Assembly: GCA_946997275.1 (NCBI GenBank)
Contig: CAMPUN010000108.1
Span: forward strand, 1-5,191
Source of the DNA: an uncultured Porphyromonas sp.
GTDB taxonomy: Bacteria; Bacteroidota; Bacteroidia; Bacteroidales; Porphyromonadaceae
Direction of reading: 5' to 3'
Length of the DNA stretch: 5,191 nt
The translations under genes and the position numbers were made by a program. Of this stretch, positions 1 through 5,191 are shown in pieces (position 1 is the first letter of the stretch; every line of letters begins with the position of its first letter). The notes beneath the pieces were generated by a model, which worked only from the letters and a program-made list of their open reading frames with translations, did not search any database and was not told the DNA's origin.

Positions 1-45
1 GCTTATAGCGAAAGCCATCCGTATGACTTAACAATCCTCTCCTAA
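1..45 (+). CDS. Possible 3' end of an upstream gene (partial)
   Basis: In frame 1 the window opens with codons reading AYSESHPYDLTILS and then TAA at 43-45. The final A of this stop is the first base of the ATG of the cardiolipin-synthase-like gene (TAATG). Such one-base overlap is typical of translationally coupled genes in an operon, and no promoter or Shine-Dalgarno sequence is visible in the 44 bp before that ATG. Another frame also ends nearby (codons reading LIAKAIRMT, TAA at 29-31), so the frame choice rests only on the overlap. Fourteen residues are too few to identify the product. Confidence 0.35.
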   Translation, partial: AYSESHPYDLTILS

Positions 46-1451
46 TGGATCTGCTCCTCTTCGTCCTCTACTTGCTCTCGGTCATTGGGGGCATAGTGAT
101 CGTGCTCGGAGAGGAGCGTAGTGCGGTCTCTTCGATTCCGTGGATCCTGGTGGTCATCTTTCTACCAGTCGTGGGGCTCTTACTATATATCATCTTTGGC
201 TACTCACTGAGGCGCAAGCAGCTGATTGATGTGGAGGTGAGAAAGGCTCTCTCGGACGCGGCTACAGAGACGCACTCCCTCCCTAGTACGGATGTGGCGG
301 AGGATGCTGATCATACGTTGCAGTCGCTCTCCTCGCTGATAGAGCGGATGAGCGATACGCCCCTGACGACTGCTTATGAGCTGACGCACTATGACGACAG
401 CCGAGCGTGGCTCTCAGCTTGTCGTGAAGCGATCTCACGAGCTGAGCGTTATATTTACATTGAACTGTATCGTATTGAGGAGGGACCGTGGCTAGATGTC
501 TTACTAGATCTACTCGCGGAGCGCATTCAAGAGGGAGTGTCGCTCTACTGGCTCTACGATGACGTAGGGTCTCGCAACCTGAGCCGTCGCTACCGTAAGC
601 GTATGGCGCAGTTGGGCGGACAGGTGGCTGCCTTTCTCCCCGTACGCTTTAGGCTGCTGACGAGCCGTGTGAACTATCGCAACCATCGTAACCTCGTGGT
701 GGTGGACGGTGCCGTGGGCTTTACAGGGGGAAACATTCTTCTCTCGGAGCTCTCGCATCTGCGTGAGGGACTCTTTCCTCTGGCGACGACTCATCTGCGC
801 ATAAGCGGACCAGCGGTACGACAGCTGGAGTACAGCTTTGCGCTGGACTGGTACGTGGCGACACAGCAACTGCTCTCGCCACAGCAGCTCCCCGCTATGC
901 AGACAACGTCTACGCCTATCCAGCTACAGATCTTCCCGACGCACCCTACGGACGACTTCCCCTCGCTAGAGATGATCTTCACGCATGCCTTCCTACAGGC
1001 GCGTCGGTCGCTCTACATCGAGACTCCTGTCCTGATCCCCACTTCTAGCATACAGCGAGCGCTCATCTCCACGGCGCTCTCAGGAGTAGAGGTGCGGGTG
1101 ATCCTGCCTCGTCGTGGTCGTAGCCGACTGGCGCCTAAGGCTTCGCACGCATTCTTTACCGACTTGCTGCGGGCTGGCGTGGAAATATACTATTACGATG
1201 GTTTGCGTGAGGCAACCTATGCGGTGGTCGATGGGGAGAGCGTGCTGACGGGCACGCCGTATCTGGACTTTAGAAGCTTCGAGTACAACTTTGATCTGAC
1301 CACCATCGTCTACTCTTCGGAGGTCGCACGGCAGTTTGTCGATAGCTTTGAGGAAGCTCGCTCGCTATGTCATAGAGTCACCCTGCAGCGCAATAGGTTG
1401 TGGAGACGTATCGCCCATGGGGTGATGCGTCTGCTCACGCCGCTACTATAA
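45..1451 (+). CDS. Cardiolipin synthase-like PLD-fold membrane protein with degenerate HKD motifs
   Basis: The 468-aa protein has the architecture of bacterial cardiolipin synthases. Two N-terminal membrane helices (about residues 3-21 and 32-52) form a PLDc_N module (SIPWILVVIFLPVVGLLLYI, then FGYSLRR), followed by two phospholipase D domains (about 110-270 and 290-445). Cardiolipin synthases join two phosphatidylglycerols, or PG and another lipid, at the inner membrane; each PLD domain supplies an HxKxxxxD motif. Here motif 1 is H214-R-N216-LVVV-D221, with Asn for Lys. Motif 2 is E389-A-T391-YAVV-D396, with Glu for the catalytic His and Thr for Lys. The GTxN that usually follows reads GTPY. 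Flanking signatures survive (YRNHRN, GFTGGN, YIETP, YLDFRSFEYNFD), so the fold is clear. The frame is uninterrupted and of normal length, which suggests a maintained protein rather than a decaying gene. ATG 45 is chosen because it starts exactly at the first membrane helix and overlaps the upstream stop. Activity as a cardiolipin synthase is doubtful, so I give no symbol. Confidence 0.9.
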   Translation: MDLLLFVLYLLSVIGGIVIVLGEERSAVSSIPWILVVIFLPVVGLLLYIIFGYSLRRKQLIDVEVRKALSDAATETHSLPSTDVAEDADHTLQSLSSLIERMSDTPLTTAYELTHYDDSRAWLSACREAISRAERYIYIELYRIEEGPWLDVLLDLLAERIQEGVSLYWLYDDVGSRNLSRRYRKRMAQLGGQVAAFLPVRFRLLTSRVNYRNHRNLVVVDGAVGFTGGNILLSELSHLREGLFPLATTHLRISGPAVRQLEYSFALDWYVATQQLLSPQQLPAMQTTSTPIQLQIFPTHPTDDFPSLEMIFTHAFLQARRSLYIETPVLIPTSSIQRALISTALSGVEVRVILPRRGRSRLAPKASHAFFTDLLRAGVEIYYYDGLREATYAVVDGESVLTGTPYLDFRSFEYNFDLTTIVYSSEVARQFVDSFEEARSLCHRVTLQRNRLWRRIAHGVMRLLTPLL

Positions 1452-1470
1452 AAGAGTGCTGATTGCGCTA
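1452..1470. terminator. Short convergent intergenic hairpin (weak)
   Basis: Only 19 bp separate the two convergent stop codons. AGTGC (1455-1459) and GCGCT (1465-1469) can pair around a 5-nt loop, with one G-U pair in the plus-strand RNA and one A-C mismatch in the minus-strand RNA. On the minus strand the arm is followed by CTTTTATAG, a short U-rich run that suits ending the HU/SPOR transcript. The stem is short, so this is a weak call. Confidence 0.25.
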
Positions 1471-2517
1471 CTAAAGGGCGTAGATCCAGGCTCCTGCGAA
1501 GCTATCGGATAGCGCAGAGACCGTGCGACGCAGCTCGCCTGCGCGCTCCTCGGAGGAGCGAATGCCCGCGATGACGAGACAGCGAGAGGACTCCTCTACA
1601 ATCTGCAGAGAGACGCCCTCCGTCTGAGCTGGGTCGGCGCTAACCTCTTGGATAAACCGCTCTGCACGCTTGGGCCCCTTGAAGACGCCTACGACGACTG
1701 CGTGGCTACCTTGCTGTAGCGCCTCGTCATGTGTGATCAGTAGAGCGTGAGCGGCGGGAGCTTCCGAAGCTTGTTCTGGTGTAGCAGAGACGATCTCTGC
1801 TTGTTCTGTTGCCTTGTTGGGTTGCGTGGCTGTTGTCTCGCTACCCGACAAGGCTTGCTTTTGCTCTGTCGTCACCACGCTCGCCTCATCGAGCCAACCG
1901 TAAGGTACGAAGCCTGCACTGTATCGGTCAGGGTGACTGTCCGAGCTAATGGGGAGTAGGCACAGAAGGCATATAGCGCCTGCTGCAGCCCAATTGGTGG
2001 CGGTCCGATTGATACGGATCGTCCAGTACTTCCGGTCACTCTTCGCTTCGCTGGCTGGCTCGGCAGTGGCATGAGCGGAGGGCGCAACGGTAGGTAGCAA
2101 GCAGCTCTGCGGATAGAGCCCGTAAGAGTGTATTGACCTGAGCCCTTGACGCTCCTGTACTGGGGTAAAGAGTAGCTCGCCACTCTCCTGTAGCGTGATG
2201 GTGCCGAGGTTGGAGCCGATAGTCAGCGAGCCCGACTGGTATAGCTGGTGCCTGATGACGGTCACGTCGGAGTCTACCACGAGACGTGCTCTGCGTACGG
2301 AGAGCCCTAGGGTACGAGCGTAGCAACTGTCCAGGATGCCGTCACGCTCGACTAGAGAGGCGTTGAAGGAGATGCGCTGTCCTGCTGGCGTGATGATATT
2401 GAGATCCTGGTCATAGAGTGGCGGCGTTTGCTCCACGATGAAGGCTCCTATCGTGGGGAGTACGACGCAGTCGTGCAGTAGTAGAGCTTGCTCTAAGATA
2501 TCTCCGATGCGATACAT
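1471..2517 (-). CDS. HU-CCDC81-type / TM / SPOR domain protein
   Basis: This 348-aa protein has three parts. Residues 1-125 match the HU-like pair found in Bacteroidota SPOR proteins (CCDC81-type prokaryotic HU domains 1 and 2): IGDILEQALLLHDCVVLPTI then GAF near residues 4-26, RISFNASLVERDGIL near 48-62, and an SLTIGSNLGTITL then GELLFTP strand set near 97-119. A single hydrophobic helix follows at about 174-192 (NWAAAGAICLLCLLPISS). A Ser/Thr/Glu/Ala-rich linker leads to a C-terminal SPOR domain at about 271-348 (HAVVVGVFKGPKRAERFI; CLVIAGI). SPOR domains bind glycan strands stripped of stem peptides at the division septum. The inferred topology puts the HU-like part in the cytoplasm and SPOR in the periplasm, linking envelope growth to DNA or to another protein partner; whether this HU clade binds DNA is not shown here. 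The ATG at 2517 is chosen because it directly precedes the first HU helix. No Shine-Dalgarno sequence is visible. It lies downstream of rho on the same strand but after a structured 195-bp spacer, so it probably has its own promoter. Confidence 0.88.
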   Translation of the reverse strand: MYRIGDILEQALLLHDCVVLPTIGAFIVEQTPPLYDQDLNIITPAGQRISFNASLVERDGILDSCYARTLGLSVRRARLVVDSDVTVIRHQLYQSGSLTIGSNLGTITLQESGELLFTPVQERQGLRSIHSYGLYPQSCLLPTVAPSAHATAEPASEAKSDRKYWTIRINRTATNWAAAGAICLLCLLPISSDSHPDRYSAGFVPYGWLDEASVVTTEQKQALSGSETTATQPNKATEQAEIVSATPEQASEAPAAHALLITHDEALQQGSHAVVVGVFKGPKRAERFIQEVSADPAQTEGVSLQIVEESSRCLVIAGIRSSEERAGELRRTVSALSDSFAGAWIYAL

Positions 2518-2560
2518 TGAGATGTACAGGCTAAGAGTGGATGATTACGAGTCTAGAGAG

Positions 2561-2590
2561 GCTACCTGGCGTAGCACCCTCGGGAGAGGG
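2561..2590. other. Two adjacent small hairpins in the rho-HU/SPOR spacer
   Basis: GCTAC (2561-2565) pairs perfectly with GTAGC (2571-2575) around a 5-nt loop. One base later, CCCTC (2577-2581) pairs with GAGGG (2586-2590) around a 4-nt loop. On the minus strand these would lie in the 5' leader of the HU/SPOR gene if it starts from the promoter-like box at 2616-2623. Their role is unknown; they could shape leader RNA or add to the upstream terminator. Confidence 0.4.
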
Positions 2591-2598
2591 GAAAGAAG

Positions 2599-2665
2599 AC
2601 TTCCGCTCCTCACCACAAAGTTAAGCAATCTCCACGAATTGGAGCGTGTGGTGCGGAGCGGAAGT
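2599..2665 (-). terminator. Large nested inverted repeat, possible rho transcript terminator
   Basis: Arms 2599-2617 (ACTTCCGCTCCTCACCACA) and 2647-2665 (TGTGGTGCGGAGCGGAAGT) are complementary at 18 of 19 positions; the one mismatch is 2610 against 2654. The 29-nt loop contains a second perfect stem, CTCCA (2630-2634) with TGGAG (2640-2644). It begins about 48 nt past the rho stop. In the rho-sense direction the hairpin is followed by CTTCTTTCC, pyrimidine-rich but a poor U-tract. A terminator for rho is the simplest reading. The strong arms and the promoter-like box in the loop leave room for a regulatory role. Confidence 0.5.
2616..2623 (-). promoter_or_regulatory. Candidate Bacteroidota -7 box for the HU/SPOR gene
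   Basis: The minus strand reads TAACTTTG, an exact match to the Bacteroidota consensus TAnnTTTG. It lies about 100 bp upstream of the ATG at 2517, giving a leader of roughly 90 nt. No TTTG -33 element is visible at the expected distance. The box overlaps the inner end of one arm of the large inverted repeat, so hairpin formation or a protein bound to the repeat could affect it. Six specified bases can match by chance in a spacer this size. Confidence 0.35.
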
Positions 2666-2712
2666 GTCAGTTGTTTCCGTTAAGTGTTTGAAAGCTAGCG
2701 ATTCGTCGAGAA

Positions 2713-4572
2713 CTAGTCGTTCATCGAGGCGAGGAACTCAAGGTTTGTCTCCGTCAGCTCGATGCGCTGCTTGAGGAACTCCATCGCCTCCACCGTATTC
2801 ATGTCAGAGAGGTGGTTGCGTAGGATCCACATGCGCTGCAGCGTCGTCGAGTCTAGTAGGAGATCGTCACGACGGGTGCTACTAGCGAGGATATCAATAG
2901 CGGGGAAGATGCGCTTATTGGACAAGCGGCGGTCAAGCTGTAGCTCCATATTGCCGGCACCCTTGAACTCCTCAAAGATGACGTCATCCATCTTGGAGCC
3001 GGTCTCGGTCAGAGCCGTTGCTAAGATGGTGAGGCTACCGCCGTGCTCGATGTTTCGCGCAGCACCGAAAAAGCGCTTTGGCTTTTGCAGCGCATTCGCC
3101 TCGATACCTCCCGAGAGGATCTTGCCCGAGGTGGGCTGTACCGTATTGTAAGCACGGGCGAGACGGGTGATTGAGTCTAGCATGATGAGCACATCGTGAC
3201 CGCTCTCGACCATGCTCTTCGCCTTAGCGAGCACCAGCTCAGCGAGCTTCACATGGTGGTCAGCAGGCTCGTCAAAGGTAGAGGCGACAACCTCCGCATT
3301 GACATTGCGAGCCATATCGGTCACCTCCTCAGGACGCTCGTCGATCAGGAGAATGATCATATAGACCTCAGGATGGTTTGCGGAAATAGCGTTGGCAATG
3401 TCCTTGAGTAGCATTGTCTTACCCGTCTTAGGCTGCGCTACGATGAGGCCGCGCTGTCCCTTGCCGATGGGGGTGACTAGATCCACGATGCGCATGGCGG
3501 TCTTGTCATAGACAGCTGCGATGCCTTGAGACTCTAGCTTGAACTTCTCCTCTGGGAAAAGGGGAGTCAGCATGTCAAAGGAGACTCGATCCAGATTGTC
3601 CTTGGGATGGCGTCCGTTGACGAGGAGGATGTTCTGGAGTAGGAAGTACTTCTCGCTCCCCTTGGGCGGACGGATGCTGCCCTCGATGACGTCACCCGTC
3701 TTGAGGTGCCACTTCTTGATCATGTCCCCTGGGACATAGATGTCGTCTGGCGAGGGGAAGTAGTTGTAGTCCGAGCTGCGGAGGAAGCCGTATCCATCTT
3801 GGGCAACCTCTAGTAGTCCGCTAGCGGTCAGTATATTGGAGAAGTCGTATGAGGGCTCCTCCTCTTCTTTGCTCTTGTTAGGTTGTTGCTTGCCCTTGTG
3901 AGCTGGGTCGTCAGAGTCTGTCTCCTTCTCTCGCGACTCCTTGTGCGACTCGCCTAGTACCTCGCCTAGCAGTGAGTCTGCGTCGGGATGGGTGAAGACC
4001 ATGGGTGTCTCCTCCGCATGCTCCTGCTTGTCCTCAATGTCGGTCTGATCAGCAGGCTCCTGGCGCTTGTTATTTCGGTTGTTACGCTCCTTGTTATTGT
4101 TGCGCTCCTTATTGTTGTTGCGCTCTTTATTATTGTTGCGCTTCGAGCGATTGGACTCTTGCGGCTTGGTGTCGCCATCTTCGGACTGAGCTGCGGCAGC
4201 CTTCTCAACGATAGCGATAGCCTCCTGGCGGTCTATCTCTGTCGGCTGGTCAGCTGAGTCTCCTTTGGCGGGGCGCTTGTTCTGTCGTGAGTTGGTGCGA
4301 CTCTTTCGCTCGGGGCGCTCCTTCTCGTCTTTAGACTCTTTCGTCTCCTCCTTGTTGGCGCGGTCGCTGCGTGAGTCGCTCTGCTTGCGCTTCTTGCCCT
4401 GCTGTTGCTGCTCGACAGTTTGCGTAGCGACAGCTTCAGCCTGTGCGTCTAGGATTTGGTAGATGATCTCCTTCTTTTCGGAGGCCGTCTTGGTAATCTC
4501 AAGCTGGGAGGCAATCTCTTTGAGTTGCTCTTCCGTCATACCGTTGAGATCTACGATGGTATACTTCTGCAT
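2713..4572 (-). CDS. rho: Transcription termination factor Rho with long disordered insertion
   Basis: Rho is a hexameric RNA-dependent ATPase/translocase that ends transcription of untranslated RNA. From ATG 4572 the protein is 619 aa, against about 419 in E. coli. Residues 1-45 form the Rho_N/SAP-like helical domain ([15 protein letters not shown]). Residues ~50-240 are a low-complexity, charged K/E/R/N/Q-rich insertion with three NNNKER units at 146-163. The cold-shock-like primary RNA-binding domain follows at ~246-322 ([14 protein letters not shown]). The ATPase core has Walker A AQPKTGKT (379-386), [10 protein letters not shown] (~410-419) with the likely catalytic Glu, and Walker B VLIMLD (461-466). 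The Q-loop region ([20 protein letters not shown]) and the R-loop/Arg-finger region ([16 protein letters not shown]) are also present. All catalytic motifs are intact. An in-frame GTG at 4608 would add 12 residues ([12 protein letters not shown]), but ATG 4572 is preferred because [10 protein letters not shown] resembles Rho N-termini of this phylum and is preceded by an A-rich stretch. Insertions of this kind are known in Bacteroidales Rho, where the disordered region has been linked to condensate formation. Confidence 0.97.
   Translation of the reverse strand: MQKYTIVDLNGMTEEQLKEIASQLEITKTASEKKEIIYQILDAQAEAVATQTVEQQQQGKKRKQSDSRSDRANKEETKESKDEKERPERKSRTNSRQNKRPAKGDSADQPTEIDRQEAIAIVEKAAAAQSEDGDTKPQESNRSKRNNNKERNNNKERNNNKERNNRNNKRQEPADQTDIEDKQEHAEETPMVFTHPDADSLLGEVLGESHKESREKETDSDDPAHKGKQQPNKSKEEEEPSYDFSNILTASGLLEVAQDGYGFLRSSDYNYFPSPDDIYVPGDMIKKWHLKTGDVIEGSIRPPKGSEKYFLLQNILLVNGRHPKDNLDRVSFDMLTPLFPEEKFKLESQGIAAVYDKTAMRIVDLVTPIGKGQRGLIVAQPKTGKTMLLKDIANAISANHPEVYMIILLIDERPEEVTDMARNVNAEVVASTFDEPADHHVKLAELVLAKAKSMVESGHDVLIMLDSITRLARAYNTVQPTSGKILSGGIEANALQKPKRFFGAARNIEHGGSLTILATALTETGSKMDDVIFEEFKGAGNMELQLDRRLSNKRIFPAIDILASSTRRDDLLLDSTTLQRMWILRNHLSDMNTVEAMEFLKQRIELTETNLEFLASMND
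4084..4137 (-). repeat. 18-bp tandem repeat inside rho (three NNNKER units)
   Basis: Three back-to-back 18-bp units encode NNNKER three times within the Rho insertion. On the coding strand they read AACAATAATAAAGAGCGC, AACAACAATAAGGAGCGC and AACAATAACAAGGAGCGT. Every difference is a third-position synonymous change (AAC/AAT, AAA/AAG, CGC/CGT). A degenerate fourth unit (NNRNNKR) follows in the protein. The pattern indicates duplication followed by selection on the peptide. Confidence 0.85.
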
Positions 4573-4960
4573 GGTGTGTAATATGTTTGCTGGATCAATG
4601 CACCTCACCGCTTATTGCAAAGGGCTATCACGCTACAGCGCTGAGCCTCTGCGTGGAGGCTACAGGTGAGATGATAGAGGCAAGGGAACCAACTCACTAG
4701 CAGGAGCTGTGGCGAGACAGGCTAGCTAGGATGAGGGGCCTACCTAAGTAAGGTGTGTCATGTGTGAATAGGGTGAGTGATGGGTCAGTCCTGTGTGATG
4801 TCGGACGCTCTGCTCGGTCGTTGTCATCTAGGTCGATACAGAGCCACAACTACCTCCGTAGCAGATCGTAAGTCTCTCCATATGAGCTGTATCGTACAGT
4901 GCAACTCTTTGTCTCCGTACAGCTGGTGAGCGCGTCGATCTAGTGACTCATCCACTTCTA
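4573..4960 (-). promoter_or_regulatory. Probable rho 5' leader with C-rich, G-poor segment
   Basis: No gene is supportable in this stretch. If transcription starts near 4958, rho has a leader of roughly 385 nt. Between 4741 and 4800 the rho-sense strand has 22 C and only 6 G in 60 nt, the composition expected of a Rho-loading (rut-like) region. In E. coli rho is autoregulated through Rho-dependent attenuation in its leader, so the same is inferred here. Closer to the gene, AGCCTC (4644-4649) and GAGGCT (4656-4661) make a perfect 6-bp stem with a 6-nt loop, about 70 nt before the ATG. GCTACAG also occurs twice on the plus strand (4632-4638 and 4659-4665). Confidence 0.4.
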
Positions 4961-4964
4961 GTGA

Positions 4965-4972
4965 CAAAGGTA
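4965..4972 (-). promoter_or_regulatory. rho: Candidate -7 box for rho
   Basis: The minus strand reads TACCTTTG, an exact match to TAnnTTTG. No clear TTTG -33 element sits 17-21 nt upstream; the sequence there contains only GTGTG. I saw no other exact match to the box on this strand between here and the rho start, which is why I favour a long leader. Confidence 0.4.
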
Positions 4973-5064
4973 CGAAAAAGCGCGCAGATACAGCACACCT
5001 CGCTATCATCGAGCCAGGCTGACGCATTATTTAGGATGAGTCTATCTACGGTACTATCAAGGCA

Positions 5065-5093
5065 TTTGAAGGATCCCTCGGTGGAGATCTTTG
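5065..5093 (+). promoter_or_regulatory. Promoter-like element pointing into the 21-bp repeat array
   Basis: TTTG at 5065-5068 is followed after 17 bp by GATCTTTG at 5086-5093, which matches TAnnTTTG at five of six specified bases. The spacing is close to that of Bacteroidota promoters. The same bases can form a stem (5069-5075 with 5086-5092, one G-U pair). It would drive transcription rightward through the repeats and out of the window. It is a weak match and could be chance. Confidence 0.25.
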
Positions 5094-5119
5094 AATCTTC
5101 AGTGAGGAACGAAAAAAAT

Positions 5120-5191
5120 CTTCCGAACTTTGATTTCTTTCTTCCGAAGTTTCATTTCATTCTTCCGAACTTTTATTTCGGCCCTCCGTGG
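5120..5191. repeat. AT-rich array of 21-bp direct repeats at the window edge
   Basis: Units start at 5120, 5141 and 5162, exactly 21 bp apart. Each begins CTTCCGAA, then C or G, TTT, one variable base, ATTTC and three less conserved bases. A degenerate fourth start (CCTCCGTGG) at 5183 reaches the window end, so the array may continue. The core TTCCGAA is an odd palindrome (TTC-C-GAA), fully extended to CTTC-C-GAAG in the second unit. GC in 5111-5180 is 22 of 70, far below the flanking sequence. The 21-bp period places cores on the same DNA face, two helical turns apart, as in arrays of protein-binding sites. Function is unknown. Confidence 0.8.

Noticed and set aside
510..982. Minus-strand frames antisense to the cardiolipin-synthase-like gene
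   Set aside because: They have no domain features and lie opposite a clear PLD-family coding sequence.
2599..2665. A transposon or MITE with 19-bp terminal inverted repeats
   Set aside because: Sequences just outside the arms (GAAAGAAG and GTCAGTTG) show no target-site duplication, and no transposase is present. A genome search for more copies would be needed to revive it.
3966..4462. Frames on both strands across the low-complexity part of rho
   Set aside because: They are shadows of the biased NNNKER and Lys/Glu-rich coding sequence and look like membrane or Cys-rich proteins only because of the composition on the other strand.
4824..5027. A 67-codon minus-strand frame in the rho upstream region
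   Set aside because: No recognisable domain, and it overlaps the best rho promoter candidate. Frames of this length arise easily by chance in sequence of this composition.
5036..5191. A plus-strand frame from ATG 5036, open to the window end and reading the 21-bp repeats as heptads
   Set aside because: The repeat length is a multiple of three, so any stop-free frame stays open through it. The frame is also open upstream of the ATG from about 4886, no residues are recognisable, and all repeat differences are nonsynonymous. I kept it as a repeat, not a gene.
4609..5191. tRNA, CRISPR array or riboswitch in the right intergenic region
   Set aside because: No T-loop-like GTTCGAATC with a matching acceptor stem was found on either strand. 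The 21-bp repeats are tandem with no spacers, which excludes CRISPR, and no known riboswitch core was recognised.

Overview
The window looks like a chromosomal segment from the Bacteroidota, most likely Bacteroidales and probably Porphyromonas. The evidence is a Rho factor carrying a long Asn/Lys/Glu-rich insertion, an HU-CCDC81/TM/SPOR protein of the type found in that phylum, absence of Shine-Dalgarno sequences, matches to the Bacteroidota promoter -7 element (TAnnTTTG), and roughly balanced GC content. The genus is an inference; no rRNA or other marker gene is present.

Layout. Positions 1-45 are probably the last codons of an upstream gene, whose TAA overlaps the ATG of the next gene (TAATG). 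Positions 45-1451 (+) encode a cardiolipin-synthase-like phospholipase D family membrane protein. Its two HKD catalytic motifs are both degraded although the frame is intact. It converges, with only 19 bp between stops, on a minus-strand gene (1471-2517) for a one-TM protein with a cytoplasmic HU-like (CCDC81-type) N-terminus and a periplasmic SPOR domain. Upstream of that lies a 195-bp spacer packed with hairpins, including a 19-bp inverted repeat with one mismatch around a perfect TAnnTTTG box. Next is rho (2713-4572, minus), 619 aa, about 200 aa longer than E. coli Rho because of a low-complexity insertion. The remaining ~620 bp (4573-5191) hold no gene I can support. They contain a C-rich, G-poor (on the rho-sense strand) leader that could be a Rho-loading region, a candidate rho promoter near 4965-4972, and, at the right edge, an AT-rich array of three 21-bp repeats continuing to or past the window end.

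How the pieces relate. The genes share a general theme of envelope and core expression (phospholipid-enzyme fold, septal peptidoglycan binding, transcription termination), but nothing shows that they act in one pathway. rho and the HU/SPOR gene are co-directional but separated by a probable terminator/promoter region, so they are likely separate transcription units. The most unusual items are the PLD-fold probable pseudoenzyme, the protein-level-conserved hexapeptide repeats in the Rho insertion, the nested palindrome around a promoter element, and the 21-bp repeat array. I did not find a convincing entirely new multi-gene system.
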